Shown here: positions 1-12,689 of the stretch, piece by piece
Layout of the letters: the number at the start of each line of letters is the position of its first letter
Position numbering within the stretch: position 1 is the first letter of the stretch
The notes under the pieces: model-generated
Databases searched by the model: none
Told to the model about the DNA's origin: nothing
Seen by the model: the letters and a program-made list of their open reading frames with translations, nothing else
Assembly: GCA_026874595.1 (NCBI GenBank)
Contig: CM049314.1
Location: 63,214,800 to 63,278,799 of the forward strand
Source: Sipunculus nudus
Taxonomy: Eukaryota > Annelida > Sipuncula > Golfingiida > Sipunculidae
Length of the DNA: 64,000 nucleotides
Reading direction: 5' to 3'
Made by a program: the position numbers and the translations under genes

Positions 1-1242
1 ATTTACAAAATATTTTATATAATCTATAATGCCATGTATATGTAACGCAAGTAAAAACAATTCTGTCCTGTTATAGAGAAGATCAAAATTCTTCACACAG
101 AAATAAATAAATACGAGTCTATTTTGTTTATTAACTTACAATGTCGTAAAAAGTTTCTTCGGCAATGACAGCAAGTATCTCAAGTTGTAATAAATGCTGC
201 CCATGTTCATAAAATGTTGTTATTGTTCCCTTAAGGCTTAAAAAGTTCATTGTAATGCACGGTTTGCTATAATGTCACACAAACCACTGTATGTAAAATC
301 AAACCATACTTTATATACACCGATTCCTCTCTAACATAAACCTCTTGCCAGTCCTACATTATTTAGAGAGATATTATATCAGATTTGTCTAATCTACATT
401 ATATGAAAATTAAAAATTCAACTGAGTAACTGAGATCTGAATTTATGCTATCATGATGATCAATACTTGACTATAATAGGCTGTTATTATATGCGATTGA
501 CCAACTCATATAATGCGAAACACACCTATGAAGAATAAAAATTTAACAATCAAGACTCAGTAATATTTTCTTTCACTTGAAAAAGTAAACTGACATTTCC
601 ATTTCATTACCTAACCACCACAACCACCACTACTTTAGCCTTTAATTATTCAGCGGGGTATTTCAATAACTCTCTGGTAATTCTTTATAAGAGCTTTTGG
701 CTTCCTCCTTGTTGGGTACCATCTCCCTGTATTCTTTGTTCCTATTGCGATCCGAGCAACTTTCTTGAACCACACTCTCTCTTTAGTATTTAATCAACCT
801 AAGAGTTCTGAGTTGATAAATCGTTTAAAACTGTAAATATACAACCAATGTACTCTCCCTACGTATGTTAGTAACATGTCTAGTACAATTAACAACGTAA
901 GCTGCAATAAACAGATTAGAAAATGCACAACTCAACTAAACTGTAACCAAAAGGGAAACAAACTTACATTGATTCATTATCTGCGAAAACGGAAGCAAAC
1001 TTAATCTCCTGCAAATTAAAAATCCAGGTTATATACAATCAAACGATGATTAGCAAATTTCTTGTAAAGTGAAGATTATTAAAAAAATTGACAATTGTTT
1101 AGACCTTTAGATTTTCTTTTACATAAATAATGTTCTATTTAGAATTAAGTTTTTTTTTAATCAATCATCCAACGCTCTAATCGACATATCCAATTACAGC
1201 AATAAAAGGAAACATATTTTGACAACTCAAAATTGTTATAAC
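1..1242. other. Non-coding flank downstream of receptor gene 1
   Basis: AT-rich sequence with no open frame or repeat that I recognise. It lies on the 3' side of the minus-strand receptor gene at 1243-2505, so part of it is probably the 3' untranslated region. No convincing exon was seen on either strand. Confidence 0.5.
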
Positions 1243-2505
1243 TTATGATGGTGCGATCTTGGTGCAGCAAAACTGTTTAATTTCTCTTCGAGCAGGTGCC
1301 AAGGCAGACAACCATGGACTCACAGCCGAGAATAAAGCCATTAGATTTAGTGAAGTAATGTATGTGAATATAGATAGAACAGGATCGGTCACGATAGCAA
1401 TGGATGCAATGTAGAACAATCCCAAGCTCAGATGGAACGTGGACATAAGGAGAAACATAAGTATGGCTTTCCTGGCGGCTAGGATCTTGATGTAATGTTT
1501 CTTTATATCATCTGTGCCTGAAAAACAACTTGTATCCACAATAACTTCTGCATGCTCAACTGTGTCACGTGAATGTCCCGATTCCTGCCCGTTTTCTATA
1601 GTTTCATGTTCTTGTTGCGGCTTAATTTTTCCTCCTCCATGTGGCGTTTCATTTTGTAAATTTTCCTGTGTTACTTTCTTTGAATTTGCCTTCCTTGCGA
1701 TTTCCCGTCGTAAATCATTTTTGTCAGCTCCTTGAGACATTTCTAGCTTTTTTTTGTTCCTGTCGGGGTTCTCTTTTTTCTGTCCCGTCTTAGCTTCCTT
1801 TTTTCCTTTTTGGTGATAAACGTCCATCATTTCTTTCTCGCGGTTTCGGCATGCTAAACGTACCTGTAAAGCATTCACGTGCACTAATGCATATAAAGCA
1901 AAATTAACTATAGTCGGAATCCCAGCAATGATACCTTCCGAAAGGATACTCAAGGTTTTCCAAAAAGGTGAGGAACTGAAATTTTTTATTCCGTACGCCG
2001 TTACAAAATAGAAAATAATGTAACCAAAGATGATAATTGCCCACATAGTGATGCAAATCCTTAGATGGGTGCACATAGGGATACATTTAGCAAGGCAAAC
2101 CAGTCGGCATTTTAGTACAAAGTCGTCTCCGTATTTGGAATGAATGAATGTAGCAATGACTAGAGCTGTCAAAAACCACACAGACAGCACTATCACTGGC
2201 TGGAGAGTAAACATGAGTACACCTAAAGCAGGACTAAGTTGGTAAAATCCTACACTAATTGCAATGATATTGAACGCCAGGAGATTGGAAGCAATAGTGA
2301 AGGAAACAAGGTAGACTTTCAAGTTTGTTGTGGAAAGTACATAAGCCTCTTTCCTTCTGTAGTACAGGAAGAGGACAACTGTATTCTCGATCACCCCTAT
2401 ACAGGCGACAACGCACATAAGTACGAAGCTTAAACGTACATACTCACGCAAGACAAAGTTTGTCGTGGCGTTGGCCAGGTGTGTGGCGTTGGTCCTGTTG
2501 TCCAT
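1243..2505 (-). CDS. Divergent rhodopsin-like 7TM receptor, intact (copy 1)
   Basis: An intronless 420-residue open frame. The N-terminus carries three N-glycosylation sequons (NRT, NAT, NAT within residues 1-14). Seven hydrophobic segments lie at about 25-49, 61-87, 96-122, 150-171, 187-212, 343-372 and 376-402. A very long, lysine-rich and polar third intracellular loop (about 213-342) explains why it is larger than the 327-residue paralogue at 40149-41132. Family marks include an Asn in TM1 (IENTVV), a Trp in TM4, a Pro in TM5 (GIPTIVN), and shared TM6 (RKAILMFLLMSTFHLSL) and TM7 (SPWLS) motifs. The usual DRY is SKY, NPxxY is SPWLS, CWxP is absent, and no Cys sits at the top of TM3. It probably acts at the plasma membrane as a G-protein-coupled receptor; the ligand cannot be inferred. 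The start was chosen because Met-Asp-Asn is shared with the paralogues. Confidence 0.88.
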   Translation of the reverse strand: MDNRTNATHLANATTNFVLREYVRLSFVLMCVVACIGVIENTVVLFLYYRRKEAYVLSTTNLKVYLVSFTIASNLLAFNIIAISVGFYQLSPALGVLMFTLQPVIVLSVWFLTALVIATFIHSKYGDDFVLKCRLVCLAKCIPMCTHLRICITMWAIIIFGYIIFYFVTAYGIKNFSSSPFWKTLSILSEGIIAGIPTIVNFALYALVHVNALQVRLACRNREKEMMDVYHQKGKKEAKTGQKKENPDRNKKKLEMSQGADKNDLRREIARKANSKKVTQENLQNETPHGGGKIKPQQEHETIENGQESGHSRDTVEHAEVIVDTSCFSGTDDIKKHYIKILAARKAILMFLLMSTFHLSLGLFYIASIAIVTDPVLSIFTYITSLNLMALFSAVSPWLSALAPARREIKQFCCTKIAPS

Positions 2506-5486
2506 TATAAGAGACTGTATCAGGCAATCACTGAAAGAGTTACTTGAGCCGTTTTAAACACTGACACACTTAGAGATACTTAAATTTGAAACCTGGAACA
2601 CACCAGGTAGAGGTGCTGGAGAAATCCTCAGAGATTATTCCTTTGACAGACACAATGAAAGCATCTTGCCACGGAAAGCTTCAGATGTAACGGTATAATA
2701 GAAGTAGTCACAATTTTGTCATCATGAATAAATAAACCAATATGAATGGTGTGATTACTAAAAACAGTTGTAAGCTCTGTATGATCGGACTCGTCCAAAG
2801 AATTTGTAGAGCATCGGTCGTTGTCAGCTTGTGACTTGCTCCATGGAAATAGTATAAACACAGTTGAACTTATTTTATATGTGGCAACCTAGTGTCTATA
2901 AAATGGCTGACCGTAAGCCTTGATGAAACACGACGAGCTGTCGATTAAGCCGATGAACAGGAAGTGTTGCCAATGTCTCTTTAGAGATAACAAGTGACAA
3001 GCCGAACCTTCGTGCGCTTGCTTTAAAGCGAATCAGGTATGCAGACTGAGTCACCGAAGTCTTGTGGACACATAAAGATTATATGCACCTTTTATACATA
3101 GCAACGCAGCCAGTCATACACTAACAAAACACGATCAGGTTACATGAAAATGTATTGGGCTGTTTACAGTTTACTCTTGTGATGTATACAAGATCGGATA
3201 TATATTACGCATTTCAAACACCAGCTTACCTCAATTGATGTATATGTTAATCAAATGGAGGCAGTGTTATACCAAACACGAGTCATTTTAGATAACGTAC
3301 TAAAGAAAGATATTACGCATCAAGAATAAAATACTCTCAAAATTTCTCTTATATGTATTACGCATTTATAACGCCCGCGCACCTCTATTTATATATCTTT
3401 AAACAATGATTTATAAAAAGATATATAATGTTATTTATTCAAACCGCTTAGAACATTTTTTCTTATGATGTTTGACAAAAATGTGCCAATTCAGGTCAGA
3501 ATGATCATTTTGTATTAATGAGTTTCTAGCCTATATAAAGAGGTAGATAATAATAAACATACAAATTTATACTATTTGATTTGTTACAACCGGAAGCTAA
3601 GTTATTGTTTATAAGATGTTTCGTAGAGTAATAGGGTGTCATATAAACGGCTAGGCTTTAAGTATACCATTAGAAAGTTCTTGTAATATGACATAGCTGT
3701 TTACTATAATATCGCTGCAAGTCGCGCTTAATTAGAGAGCTGAACGCTCATGAGGAGATTTCAACATAGATGCCGGAGTGATTCGTTCGCAGTACAAGGT
3801 CTAGTTACAGTGTTATTTCTTTTTATTTTAGTGAAGATGGCGCTCGAGCGGGTCACCGCTCTGTGTCAGTTCGAGTTTCTCTTCATTATGGAAGGTCCGG
3901 GCTCAAAGGCAAGTTGATAGTGGGAACAAGTTACGCTAGTGTAGCAAGAGAGGTTGAGGAAGCTGGAGAACCCGGAGATACCACCGACGGGCCACAACAA
4001 TCCCCTCTCATTTTACAGAGGTCCGAAGAGAGAGTGCGTGTATGGACAAAACATAAATATTGATGTTAGATGTCTGATTTTTTTTAAGAACCTTAGAATA
4101 AATGGATGATAGAAAAAATATGAAGTGATTTAAAAACTGCTATAATATAGAAACAGGTTATCAAACACATGTTTTATATACTAATTTTTGCATTGCTAAG
4201 AACAACAAGGTTTAACAATCCTTAACCCTGTTGCCCCACTGATGGACAGATTATACAGTATACACTTGCCAAATGTGAAGCTCAGTTAGTATTTAACGAT
4301 GATTATAGGGAATGTCGATTAACGATACGAGGAAAGGGAATGTAACCGGTTAGAAAAGAATCCAAAATGACCATTTAATTCATGACTCACTGGTCTTCCC
4401 TACCTTGGCCTGATACCTGCCGGAGCCAGATACAATGCTTCACTATCTGGTTTATCCCCATGGTAAACTTATCCCCAAGCACTATTTTACAGTGACACAT
4501 GTCCATTAATCATCTCAGGTGCCATTACCAGAGTAATAAAGGTGATCTCTAAATGCCATTTTACAGTTTGATAAGAAAGAATCTCAACCCGCAAGTACAA
4601 TCTACGGTATCTGTTTACCTTTTTATTGCACTTTAAATTACAACAACATTCTGATTCTCAGCACTGCAGGCAAGCCGTGTGTATACACTGGTGTTCTAGC
4701 AAAGCTATGTGTGCTACTATATATATAACGCTATGTGTTTGACGACGTGCCAAGTTATAAATATTTATGCCACCTACTCAAGCGTCTCTTATAGCGAAGA
4801 GCCGTGCAGGTATAAAAAAAGTCTTACCTGTTTGTCGGGCCTACCTGATTGGGCTTTTATTTAAGCCAGTGTTGGAATGCAAAGGCATTGTATACTGCTA
4901 ATAATAACATTAGCTAATTACATATCTGTTGAGTCAATATTCGTTGTAGTTCGCCACATCTAATCTCCATGAATCCATTAAGCTGATACTAAAGTGCCAT
5001 CTATGTGGGCGTGTACTTACTGATAAGAACGTTTATCGCTGTGAGTTTTCTCTCCAGTTATAAATCAGCGATCAGCATGTAATGAGAACAGTTCGCAAGT
5101 AATTAAATCAGTATTAGTCACATTAATTTGACTTAACTGCTCTGACGGGTTAGCATCGACCAGTTTGGGAGAATTTTAACCATGCTGAGTCCGCTGGTCT
5201 GTTATGCGTCACACCAGATTTCAAACAGAATTAATAAATTAAACACAATCATGTCTCGCTAATAGGATAAAATACGGGCAGTCATTTTGAATTACATAAA
5301 ATTAATCAAAGTCTTTAAAGTAATTAAAGTAATTAAATTTAAGTAAGTTTTAAGTAAAATGTTAAGTCTTTTCCGCATACTTGTTAAAAATATATTTGTT
5401 TCTTTATCATTGATAAATGTTGGGATTTCAATAAATATTGTGTTAAATTTGTTGATATAACTTACCAAGGCTTATTGTCCGACGGC

Positions 5487-5490
<4 letters not shown>
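2506..5490. other. Non-coding stretch upstream of receptor gene 1
   Basis: Mostly AT-rich sequence without recognisable genes. The part next to 2505 is the 5' flank of the minus-strand receptor. At about 3780-4065 there is a GC-richer island with a 66-codon plus-strand frame (3863-4063), preceded by a pyrimidine-rich stretch ending in AG. I could not assign it to a family; it may be a 5' piece of a mobile element or an isolated exon. Confidence 0.35.

Positions 5491-5531
<41 letters not shown>
5491..5531. repeat. (TA)n microsatellite
   Basis: An uninterrupted TA dinucleotide tract of about 20 units, one of many in the window. Confidence 0.95.
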
Positions 5532-5534
<3 letters not shown>

Positions 5535-5717
5535 ACAGCTCCGAGGACAGGTTTATTATATTATCAGGTATTTTTGGTCAATAAATTCCCTCACAGTTTA
5601 TTTTTTTTAAAATTTTTTTGGTGGAGGTAACCGCCTCCATTTTTTATGCTCACTTATCTAATTCTTAGACCAAAGTATGTACATCTGCAGAGTGTCCATT
5701 TCGGTTTGGGACTACTT

Positions 5718-6010
5718 GACAGGGCGGTAGCACTCGCTTCCTATCATTTTTATTTATTTTGTATCCTGGTGTCACCCAGGCTCGGTATCTACCGCACCTG
5801 CGGGTCCTAGGTGTGTTATCATCCCCATTACTGAGTCATCACACCGAGGAACCCCCAAAGACGCACTCGTATGTGAGAGATACACGGCTGTGGGGCACAG
5901 CCTTCCCATTAAGCCTGCAGAGCGCTCACACTGGATTGGGGCCGACCGTGAAAAACCTCACCGCCTCGGCTGAGATTCGAACCGCCGATCTCCCGGCTGA
6001 ATTCCCTCAC
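5718..6010 (-). mobile_element. SINE-like repeat with tRNA-like parts, copy 1
   Basis: A GC-richer block with a second copy at about 59184-59425. The two share the words AGGGCGGTAGCAC, GGGTCCTA-GTGTG, TGGGGCACAGCCTTCCCATT, TGCAGAGCG, CGTGAAAAAC and GAGATTC-AAC, in the same order. Read on the minus strand, the block contains GGTTCGAATCTC, which matches the RNA polymerase III B box of a tRNA. Read on the plus strand, GGGCGGTAGCACTCG resembles a tRNA A box. A 115-codon plus-strand frame here (5759-6106) is most likely fortuitous. The limits are approximate. The strand is given for the B box and could be argued either way. Confidence 0.65.
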
Positions 6011-6109
6011 AGGTGCCAGGTATATCTGGTCAATGAATTACTTTGCAGTTGTCTTGGTTGCCTTGTATGCTTTCTGCTTTTCCTAATTTTTTTATTCAGA
6101 CAATGACAC

Positions 6110-6572
6110 GGACCGCAAAGCCAAGCCTCAGTTTCGTGACACAGAGAAACAGGCAGTTGTCAATTTGTGCTTGGCAGGAATGGACTCGCTTTATTAAACG
6201 CTTCACATGCAATGACTCTTAACATTTAAATAATTCGTGACTTTAAGTATCAGTATCGTGTTAAGTGTTTTTATATTTAATTTTTAACGTTACTGGTTAA
6301 TTTATGTTTGTTGTACGCATGAATATTTGTATTCTTTGTACATGTTATATGTGGTATCTAGAGTGGGGCTATTTGTAAACAGTTCATGTGTTTTCTCATG
6401 TAACTGATACCAAGTAAAAGGCCTACTATTTCTGTAAATAATCAAGTAGTGAATTTTATTTTGCACCATATATGAACTGCTAATATCATTCATATTATTA
6501 TTTTTCTCAGTCTCATGACAAAGAACTAAACAGTTGTCAATTTGTGCTTGGCAGGAACGCCAGTCTGGTGTA

Positions 6573-6579
<7 letters not shown>
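6110..6579. other. Unassigned AT-rich stretch
   Basis: No gene recognised. The phrase CAGTTGTCAATTTGTGCTTGGCAGGAA occurs twice, at about 6152 and 6530, showing a local duplication of roughly 380 bp spacing. Confidence 0.4.

Positions 6580-6644
<65 letters not shown>
6580..6644. repeat. (TA)n microsatellite
   Basis: About 32 uninterrupted TA units. A minus-strand frame across it gives only an alternating Ile-Tyr peptide and is not a gene. Confidence 0.95.
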
Positions 6645-6647
<3 letters not shown>

Positions 6648-6944
6648 GTATAGCCGTGTTTGTCTGTAGTTGAAGCGAAAGTTAAGATAAACAGTAACGT
6701 CTTTTAGATAACTTTCGGTACACACACACACATATATTTATATATATTTCTGAATAAACATACCTCTTTATTTATCTTCGCCTTGCTTCTGTATTGCCTA
6801 AACTGACATCCGATGACTTGAGCTTTTGCCGGGAATAGCCGTTACAAATATAAAACGTAAAATACAACGATGTAAACATAAACATACCCATAAATAAGGG
6901 GAACAAAATAACTTAAGCGTGATGTTGTCCAAACCAGACATGGG

Positions 6945-7125
6945 GTGATCACTTTATAAATGTACTCGATTTGGATTACAACTACAAAGGCAAAGTAATT
7001 GATTACGATTATGATTACATTGCTAAAAAATTAAATGTAATCGTTCACGATTACGATTACTTACAAAGTAATCAGAATTGCAATCATGATTACAATCCTG
7101 ATTTTTTTTAATAAAGTGAACAGAC
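6945..7125. repeat. GATTAC-rich repeat
   Basis: The word GATTAC and its complement GTAATC recur many times in both orientations over about 170 bp. Such dense short inverted words are typical of subterminal regions of hAT-type transposons, and a BED-finger fragment lies about 1 kb away at 8130-8381. The link is inference, and no terminal inverted repeat was defined. Confidence 0.4.
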
Positions 7126-7919
7126 AAAACAGGCACACTGTAAACTTTATGCATATCAAATTATCAATATACGAAGTCCATAAAATGAACAGTGATCCTG
7201 GCAAAGTCGAATTTGAAAAATGTATAAAGGTGTGCATAAACATAAATAATGTGAGAAAAAATAGATCAATCAATTACAAAATGCAACAGTTTTCGATGTC
7301 CATGGTGAATTCTCAAATGCTTCTGGAAAAATCTTCGCAATCACAAATGCTTCTTGGACTTTATAAACATCAGTCTCTCAAACTCAGCATCTTTGAGGCA
7401 GCAGCGGTCAGGCCTGAAAGCTTAGCCAGCTACACTACAAAAACTCTCCATTTTATACCTGTCACATAATTGAGTCAAATACATAATAAACTGAGAGTTA
7501 TTCTGTAGCAAGCTTTTGTATACATATTTGGTTATGTATTTACAGGTGACTACCTCATACCTGCCATATCACTGTACAATCAAATAGATCAACCAAAAGG
7601 CCTGCTTTATTTTGCTTTTGATGGGCAGGAATTTATTTAGCTTTCAGTGCCCATGCAGCTGGAGGTAAATCATGCTTCACAGAACATATAGGTAACTGTG
7701 AATACTAGGCTCATAAGCAAACTTGTGACTAAATATCTTTATTATGTTTATGATGTTTGCATTACATAATCCTTAGCCCGGCACCACAGGCCAAACTCTG
7801 ATAGCTTTAATTTTCGGCCGTGTATGATTTCCATGGGCATAGATAAGATTTAGAAGGAGTCACCCCTGCCCACACTGGACACACAAGCCTTGATATATGA
7901 AAAAAATTAGCTGGCGGGC

Positions 7920-7934
7920 GGGGGGGGGGGGGGG
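7920..7934. repeat. Poly-G run
   Basis: A run of 15 consecutive G preceded by more G-rich sequence. It could form a G-quadruplex on the plus strand. Confidence 0.9.
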
Positions 7935-8129
7935 TATTGCATTAAATGTATCAATTCATTGTCCACTTACTAGGTCGTCCAAATATTTGTCATACTAGTA
8001 AACAGAAGTGATGACATCTTGCCCTCATTGTACTTATAATGCCAATTTCTACACCTTAAATGCTATATTCAAGTCGGTTGAGCATAACGCATACAATATT
8101 GTTTATAAGCAACATATGTGAAAGAGGCA

Positions 8130-8381
8130 TCAGAACATTTTTAAAAGGAATATATGTTTGAAAGAAGTAAAACATATTTTCATATGAGTGGTGAGATTAG
8201 ATGATGTTTTCCCTGTTGCAGAGGTGGAGTTAGAGCAATACTTGCACTTTGCTTTGAATGTTTTCAAGCGCTCAGTTTCTGCTGGTAGTTCATGGTGACC
8301 ATATACTGAAGACTTGGAAGCTGCCACAACTGCTGCTAATCTGTCAGACAGTATCAGTGCAGCATTTACTATGTTCAACAT
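8130..8381 (-). pseudogene. BED-type zinc finger fragment of a hAT-like transposase
   Basis: An 83-codon minus-strand frame has the pattern CKYC at about residues 46-49, followed by SSNLTTHM and a final His-x3-Cys. This matches the Cx2C...Hx3-5[H/C] BED finger found at the N-terminus of hAT transposases. The order is odd: the finger lies after about 40 residues that resemble the serine-rich segments around such fingers. No catalytic domain follows, so this is a remnant. The call is by motif only. Confidence 0.45.
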
Positions 8382-8399
8382 GCCTCTGAGTCACCTGTC

Positions 8400-9300
8400 A
8401 AATGTCACAAATATTTACAGTGAATTTTCAGGCAACCCTGATGAACTCCTCAAAGTCACCTAAGGTGGGTCTGCTTTATGCAGAGGTCCAATGCTTACCT
8501 GTGTTGATTTGCTCATGAGGGGTATTGCTTATGAGTGGAATGCTTAGCTGTGTTGACTTGCTTACACCCTCATACTAATTAGGTGATCTGCTCTAGATGT
8601 AGCTGACGGGTGTAAAATCTCAGGGTTACTATAACTGCTCATTTTTACCAGCACAAGTTTCACACGTAGGTAATTTATTTATTTACCAATATGTTGCATA
8701 AATCATATAAACAAGTGTTAAGATATTTGTCAACAATTCGACGGCAGTGTCCCAAATTAGGACTTTTTTCCATGCAACCTCCAAATAAAAATCTAACGCT
8801 GATACAAACACGAGCACATTATTCGGAGTATGGAACAAAATGAATCTGGACAAGACACCTTGTCTAACAAGTGCTTCTGTAAATCACAAAAAAAACAACA
8901 ACAAAAAAAACTAAAGTAAGCAGTTAATAGAAAAGTTACTAATTGAATTATGTTAATACCTATTTGAAGATTATATCTAAATTAGAGATACTATGTAAGT
9001 CATGTATCTAGACTACCATTTTACATAACTCCAGGTAACGGACCAGACTGAAAAGTGAATGTATTGCAAGACATGGCGCCACTGACAATGATATCAAAGG
9101 AATTATGGAAACTAAAAAGTATTCTACCAAAATATTATGGCTTTCCATAGGCTCATTTATGCTGAATTGTCCTCACTTATTCGGCCCATATTACCTGGTT
9201 CAGAAGTGAATTTACGTTTGTAAATATTGGAGGAAGTTCATCCTGGGTCCGGATCATGAGGCGGATCCACACCAAAATCTAATCGATTTTTTTTGTGTGA
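8400..9300. other. No recognised feature
   Basis: AT-rich sequence. A short duplicated phrase (TGCTTA-CTGTGTTGA-TTGCT) occurs at about 8490 and 8549. No gene or known element was seen. Confidence 0.4.
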
Positions 9301-9369
9301 ATTTCAATAGATTTCGATCATGATTGCGAGATTAATCTTGTGAAAAACATACACACAAATAGATAAAAA

Positions 9370-9815
9370 AATCGCAAAGCACACACACACAAGCAGACAA
9401 AACAAATAGATAAAAAACACACAAACAGACGAAACACAAACAATAACAGACAAAATAAACACACTCAAACAGTCAAAACACAAACGCAGACAGACAAAGA
9501 CGTACACACACAAAACTACCACGCACAAAAACAGACAAAACACACAATCAAACAGACAAAACACACATTCAGACAAAAACATACATCGGTAAACAGACAA
9601 AACTTACACGCACAAACAGATAAAACACACGAACAAAAAAAAACACTCGGAAAACGAAACAAAACACACGGACAAACAGACAAAACCCACATCCAAAAAC
9701 GGACAACCACACATACAAACAGATAGAATACCCATCAAAAACAGAAATCACACAGAACAAGATAAAACACTCACAAACAGACAAAACACACACAAACAGA
9801 CAAAGCACACACGCA
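9370..9815. repeat. Degenerate CA-rich minisatellite (ACACACAAACAGACAAA)
   Basis: About 450 bp built from variants of ACACACAAACAGACAAAAC, with a period near 17-20 bp and many substitutions. The minus strand has overlapping open frames made almost entirely of Cys, Val, Phe and Leu. They are a by-product of the repeat and are not genes. Confidence 0.85.
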
Positions 9816-9834
9816 CACAACGAGAATTAACGCC

Positions 9835-11740
9835 TATCCTTCTGGCAAAGGCAATCAAAGCTGGCCATACTTTTACCTAATTTATCACATAACTTCTTTG
9901 TTTTACACACTCTTATCTTTACTTGAGAACTTTACACATAACATATATGCCGTTTATGTGTAAGTTTGGTATGTTGTTCTCTGTGTACCCAAACTAGCAG
10001 ATGATCATGAAAGTTAGGTTGTTGTTTATTGACTTTCACTTACTTAAACAGCCTTACCCCTTATCCGTATTTCATCGCAGAGGTATGCTTAATAGAAGTA
10101 TAAGTGTTATCTGAGCATGCTTTCTAAATTCAGTCAGGTTTTGTACAGGTTCAAATATGAATTATACTTATATGATATAGCTTGCAAATATATTTGAAAA
10201 ATAAATTTGAAAAATGTTCCGTCATTCCAAATTTAAAAAATCTGATACCCTATTTGCAGAAGTTACAGAGCTGAGAAAAAGCCATGCACAAAAAATATAG
10301 AGTATCAGAAATGTATTTCTGTCCTGTCGATGGCAAAATAAAGCAGAAAAACATTCTGCCAGGCAGAAATGTTTTTCTGCCGTTTAGATATGGCAGATAG
10401 AATTATTAAAATATATAGTATTTTATCAAGAGACAGTAATCTTAATAAATCAAACCTGTTTTTAATACAAACATTTATTATTATAAGAAGAAATGACAGT
10501 TGTTTTATTCAATTAAATCAAAGATAATTATTGTTCAAAGTAACTCTTACCATTCGGTTACGAGATTTTCAAGTTTTTGGTAATGAGGTTTAAGCAGTAT
10601 CATTACAACGTTATTTAACTGCAGGCTGAATAAAAATGTCTAAAACCAATGTTTGCCCAAATTTCCGGCTCAGACGTTTATGACATCTGTTATGACTGTG
10701 GTGTTGTATTCACAAGGCCTCTTTGATCCCGAGGAATTTTTCTGGGTGTAAGTGATCCATGATTTAACCGTTGACTGGGATTATGCAGTTGTAGCTCATA
10801 GGGTCGTAGACTGTCATGGATCGGAGGGATAAGCGTCAGAAATGCGTGATACCGGTCTGGGACTCGCTGCTATCAACCCCAAGCGTCCCGCCGGACGCCC
10901 TGTTATAGACTGCACTACCTCAAAATCAAAGCTGGCTCCGTCACATTCGCTGACCAGCGATCATAACCCAACCCAGTCGTGTGTAAACACGGCGACCGAC
11001 CAACTTGAGCACACCCGTTAGTTTGATCACAGCTGGCCAGAGACCTCATCAATTAAGTCACGATCGTCGGACCACTTGTCTGATAACATCAAAGTGGGGT
11101 ACTTGTGTTCTATATCAAAGTGTTATCTTATACTGATATTTAACAATTAACTAGATCTTATATATAAATTAGGCTTTACATAATTCCTGTACCAAAGCAT
11201 ATAATATTATCTAGTAGGTGTAATAAATAATTCGGGTATAATTGGTCTGAAAACTGTTGTACACTGTTATACAAATTTCCTAAATGAAAGGGTGCGCCCA
11301 CAGCACGAAGCAACAGTTTGTGTTTATGAACTTTTTTCAGTCAATCGTGAATGCCTATACGTTTCATACAGAGAACTATGGATTTGAAGAAAAGATGGAG
11401 AGTCCTTGAACTTTACAACAATTTTTGTGAATCTTATGAAGCTGCTGTTTTCTAGTTTTATTTTAAGCTGAGCCTGATTTGATATAAATGGTCGTACTTA
11501 ATAACTACAATATTTACCACACGGTACAACTGATTCACTTTCATAAATAGGGTATAAGCTACAACAAGCCGACGAAACATAAGTGTACAATGGGCTATTA
11601 CTTATCTTAAAAGGGCCTATTTGGATAATCTAACGGACTAAGAGTTAAAATAAAACAAACACCCCTACCTCACTAACAAGTAAGACTCGTCATTCATTTT
11701 TATCAATTAGAACCATAAAAAATTAACATCAACGCTATTC
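9835..11740. other. Intergenic; hairpin at 10343-10380 and a GC-richer block at 10690-11090
   Basis: No coding sequence recognised. A near-perfect hairpin sits at 10343-10380 (separate entry). The segment 10690-11090 is clearly richer in GC than its surroundings and reads like part of a mobile element, but I found no second copy in the window and no reverse-transcriptase or transposase motif. Confidence 0.4.
10343..10380. repeat. Inverted repeat with 18-bp arms
   Basis: GCAGAAAAACATTCTGCC is followed by one base and then its reverse complement with a single extra A (GGCAGAAATGTTTTTCTGC). The core TTCTGCC recurs in a second hairpin at 63671-63701, suggesting one repeat family. Confidence 0.85.
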
Positions 11741-11754
11741 ATTCAAATAAAATC

Positions 11755-12560
11755 ACACTACAAGATTGCACAACCAAAGCCTCGGTTCTTAGCCCACTTT
11801 TATTTATTATATACGTAAATAACTGACCCTAAATTAATCAAAACGTAAACATTTCACAATATGCGGACGACAAGACGTTTTAGGCGATTGACTCAAATGT
11901 TAAATTTGTCAGAGAAAGAATACAAAATCAACTAGATGAAGTAAGCGATTGGTGTATTAAATTGAGAATAAAATTAAATCCAAATAAAACAAAACAACCT
12001 GCTTCCTCCGAACCCACAAAATCCCATATTTCGAATCACTAGAATGACCAGAAAGATACCTAAAAGAATCAGAAGCAAAATTTCTGGGAATTAATTTGAC
12101 AGGAAGGCTAGCCGAGGACCACATGTTGAAGAATTATGCAAATATGTGGCACAGAATTAACTTATTAAAAGAAATTTCCAAAAATAAGGGACGGACCGAG
12201 CAGAGACAAAGCAGCATATCTACAAACAACGGTTCAAGGCGATTCGCACCTACGGTGGCATAGCTTTCATAGTTGCTGCATAAGCACCCATATAGATAGA
12301 GTAGAAATGCTGCAGAACAAAGCACTCCGAGTGGTTCACAGAGCTCAAAAATGACTTAAATAAACGACCTCGAAGGAAAAGCGAACATTACATCATGGCC
12401 GATTGCCTAACTGAACAGGCCGATAATACCTGTCAAAGAATCAAACACATAAAATTCATTGAAACACTAACAGACAAATACATTAATGCGGTATAAAGAA
12501 AGATTTGACCACCCCGTTTCATATAATACTCTTAAATACACAAAAAAGCCCCAAAATCCT
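11755..12560 (+). mobile_element. Decayed non-LTR retrotransposon (reverse-transcriptase part)
   Basis: Plus-strand translation gives reverse-transcriptase landmarks in order, with stops and frameshifts. SVLSPLLFIIYVN (RT motif 4) is at about 11785-11825, ISQYADDK (the YADD catalytic box) at about 11850-11875, QNQLDEVSDWCIKLRIKLN with a following NPNKTK at about 11925-11990, then KFLGI and RINLLKEISKNK. The wording fits a Jockey- or CR1-like LINE. The endonuclease and 5' half are missing, and several in-frame stops show it is dead. Confidence 0.75.
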
Positions 12561-12689
12561 CACATAAAAAACCCTCAAACATAAAATAATTAAATTTACT
12601 ATAGCAGGACATCAGTACTGTACGACTTCATGCCACTCATTAAATTCACCAAACAAACCATTGATTAAAATGACAAAATAAGGGAAGTT

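Noticed and set aside
1514-1735. Plus-strand frame opposite receptor copy 1
   Set aside because: It is antisense to the long third-loop coding region of the receptor and has no independent support.
5759-6106. 115-codon plus-strand frame
   Set aside because: It overlaps a dispersed SINE-like repeat with a second copy at 59184-59425, where the frame is not kept.
9304-9820. Overlapping minus-strand frames rich in Cys/Val/Phe/Leu, looking like membrane proteins
   Set aside because: They are translations of a CA-rich minisatellite in several frames with no domain or normal codon pattern.
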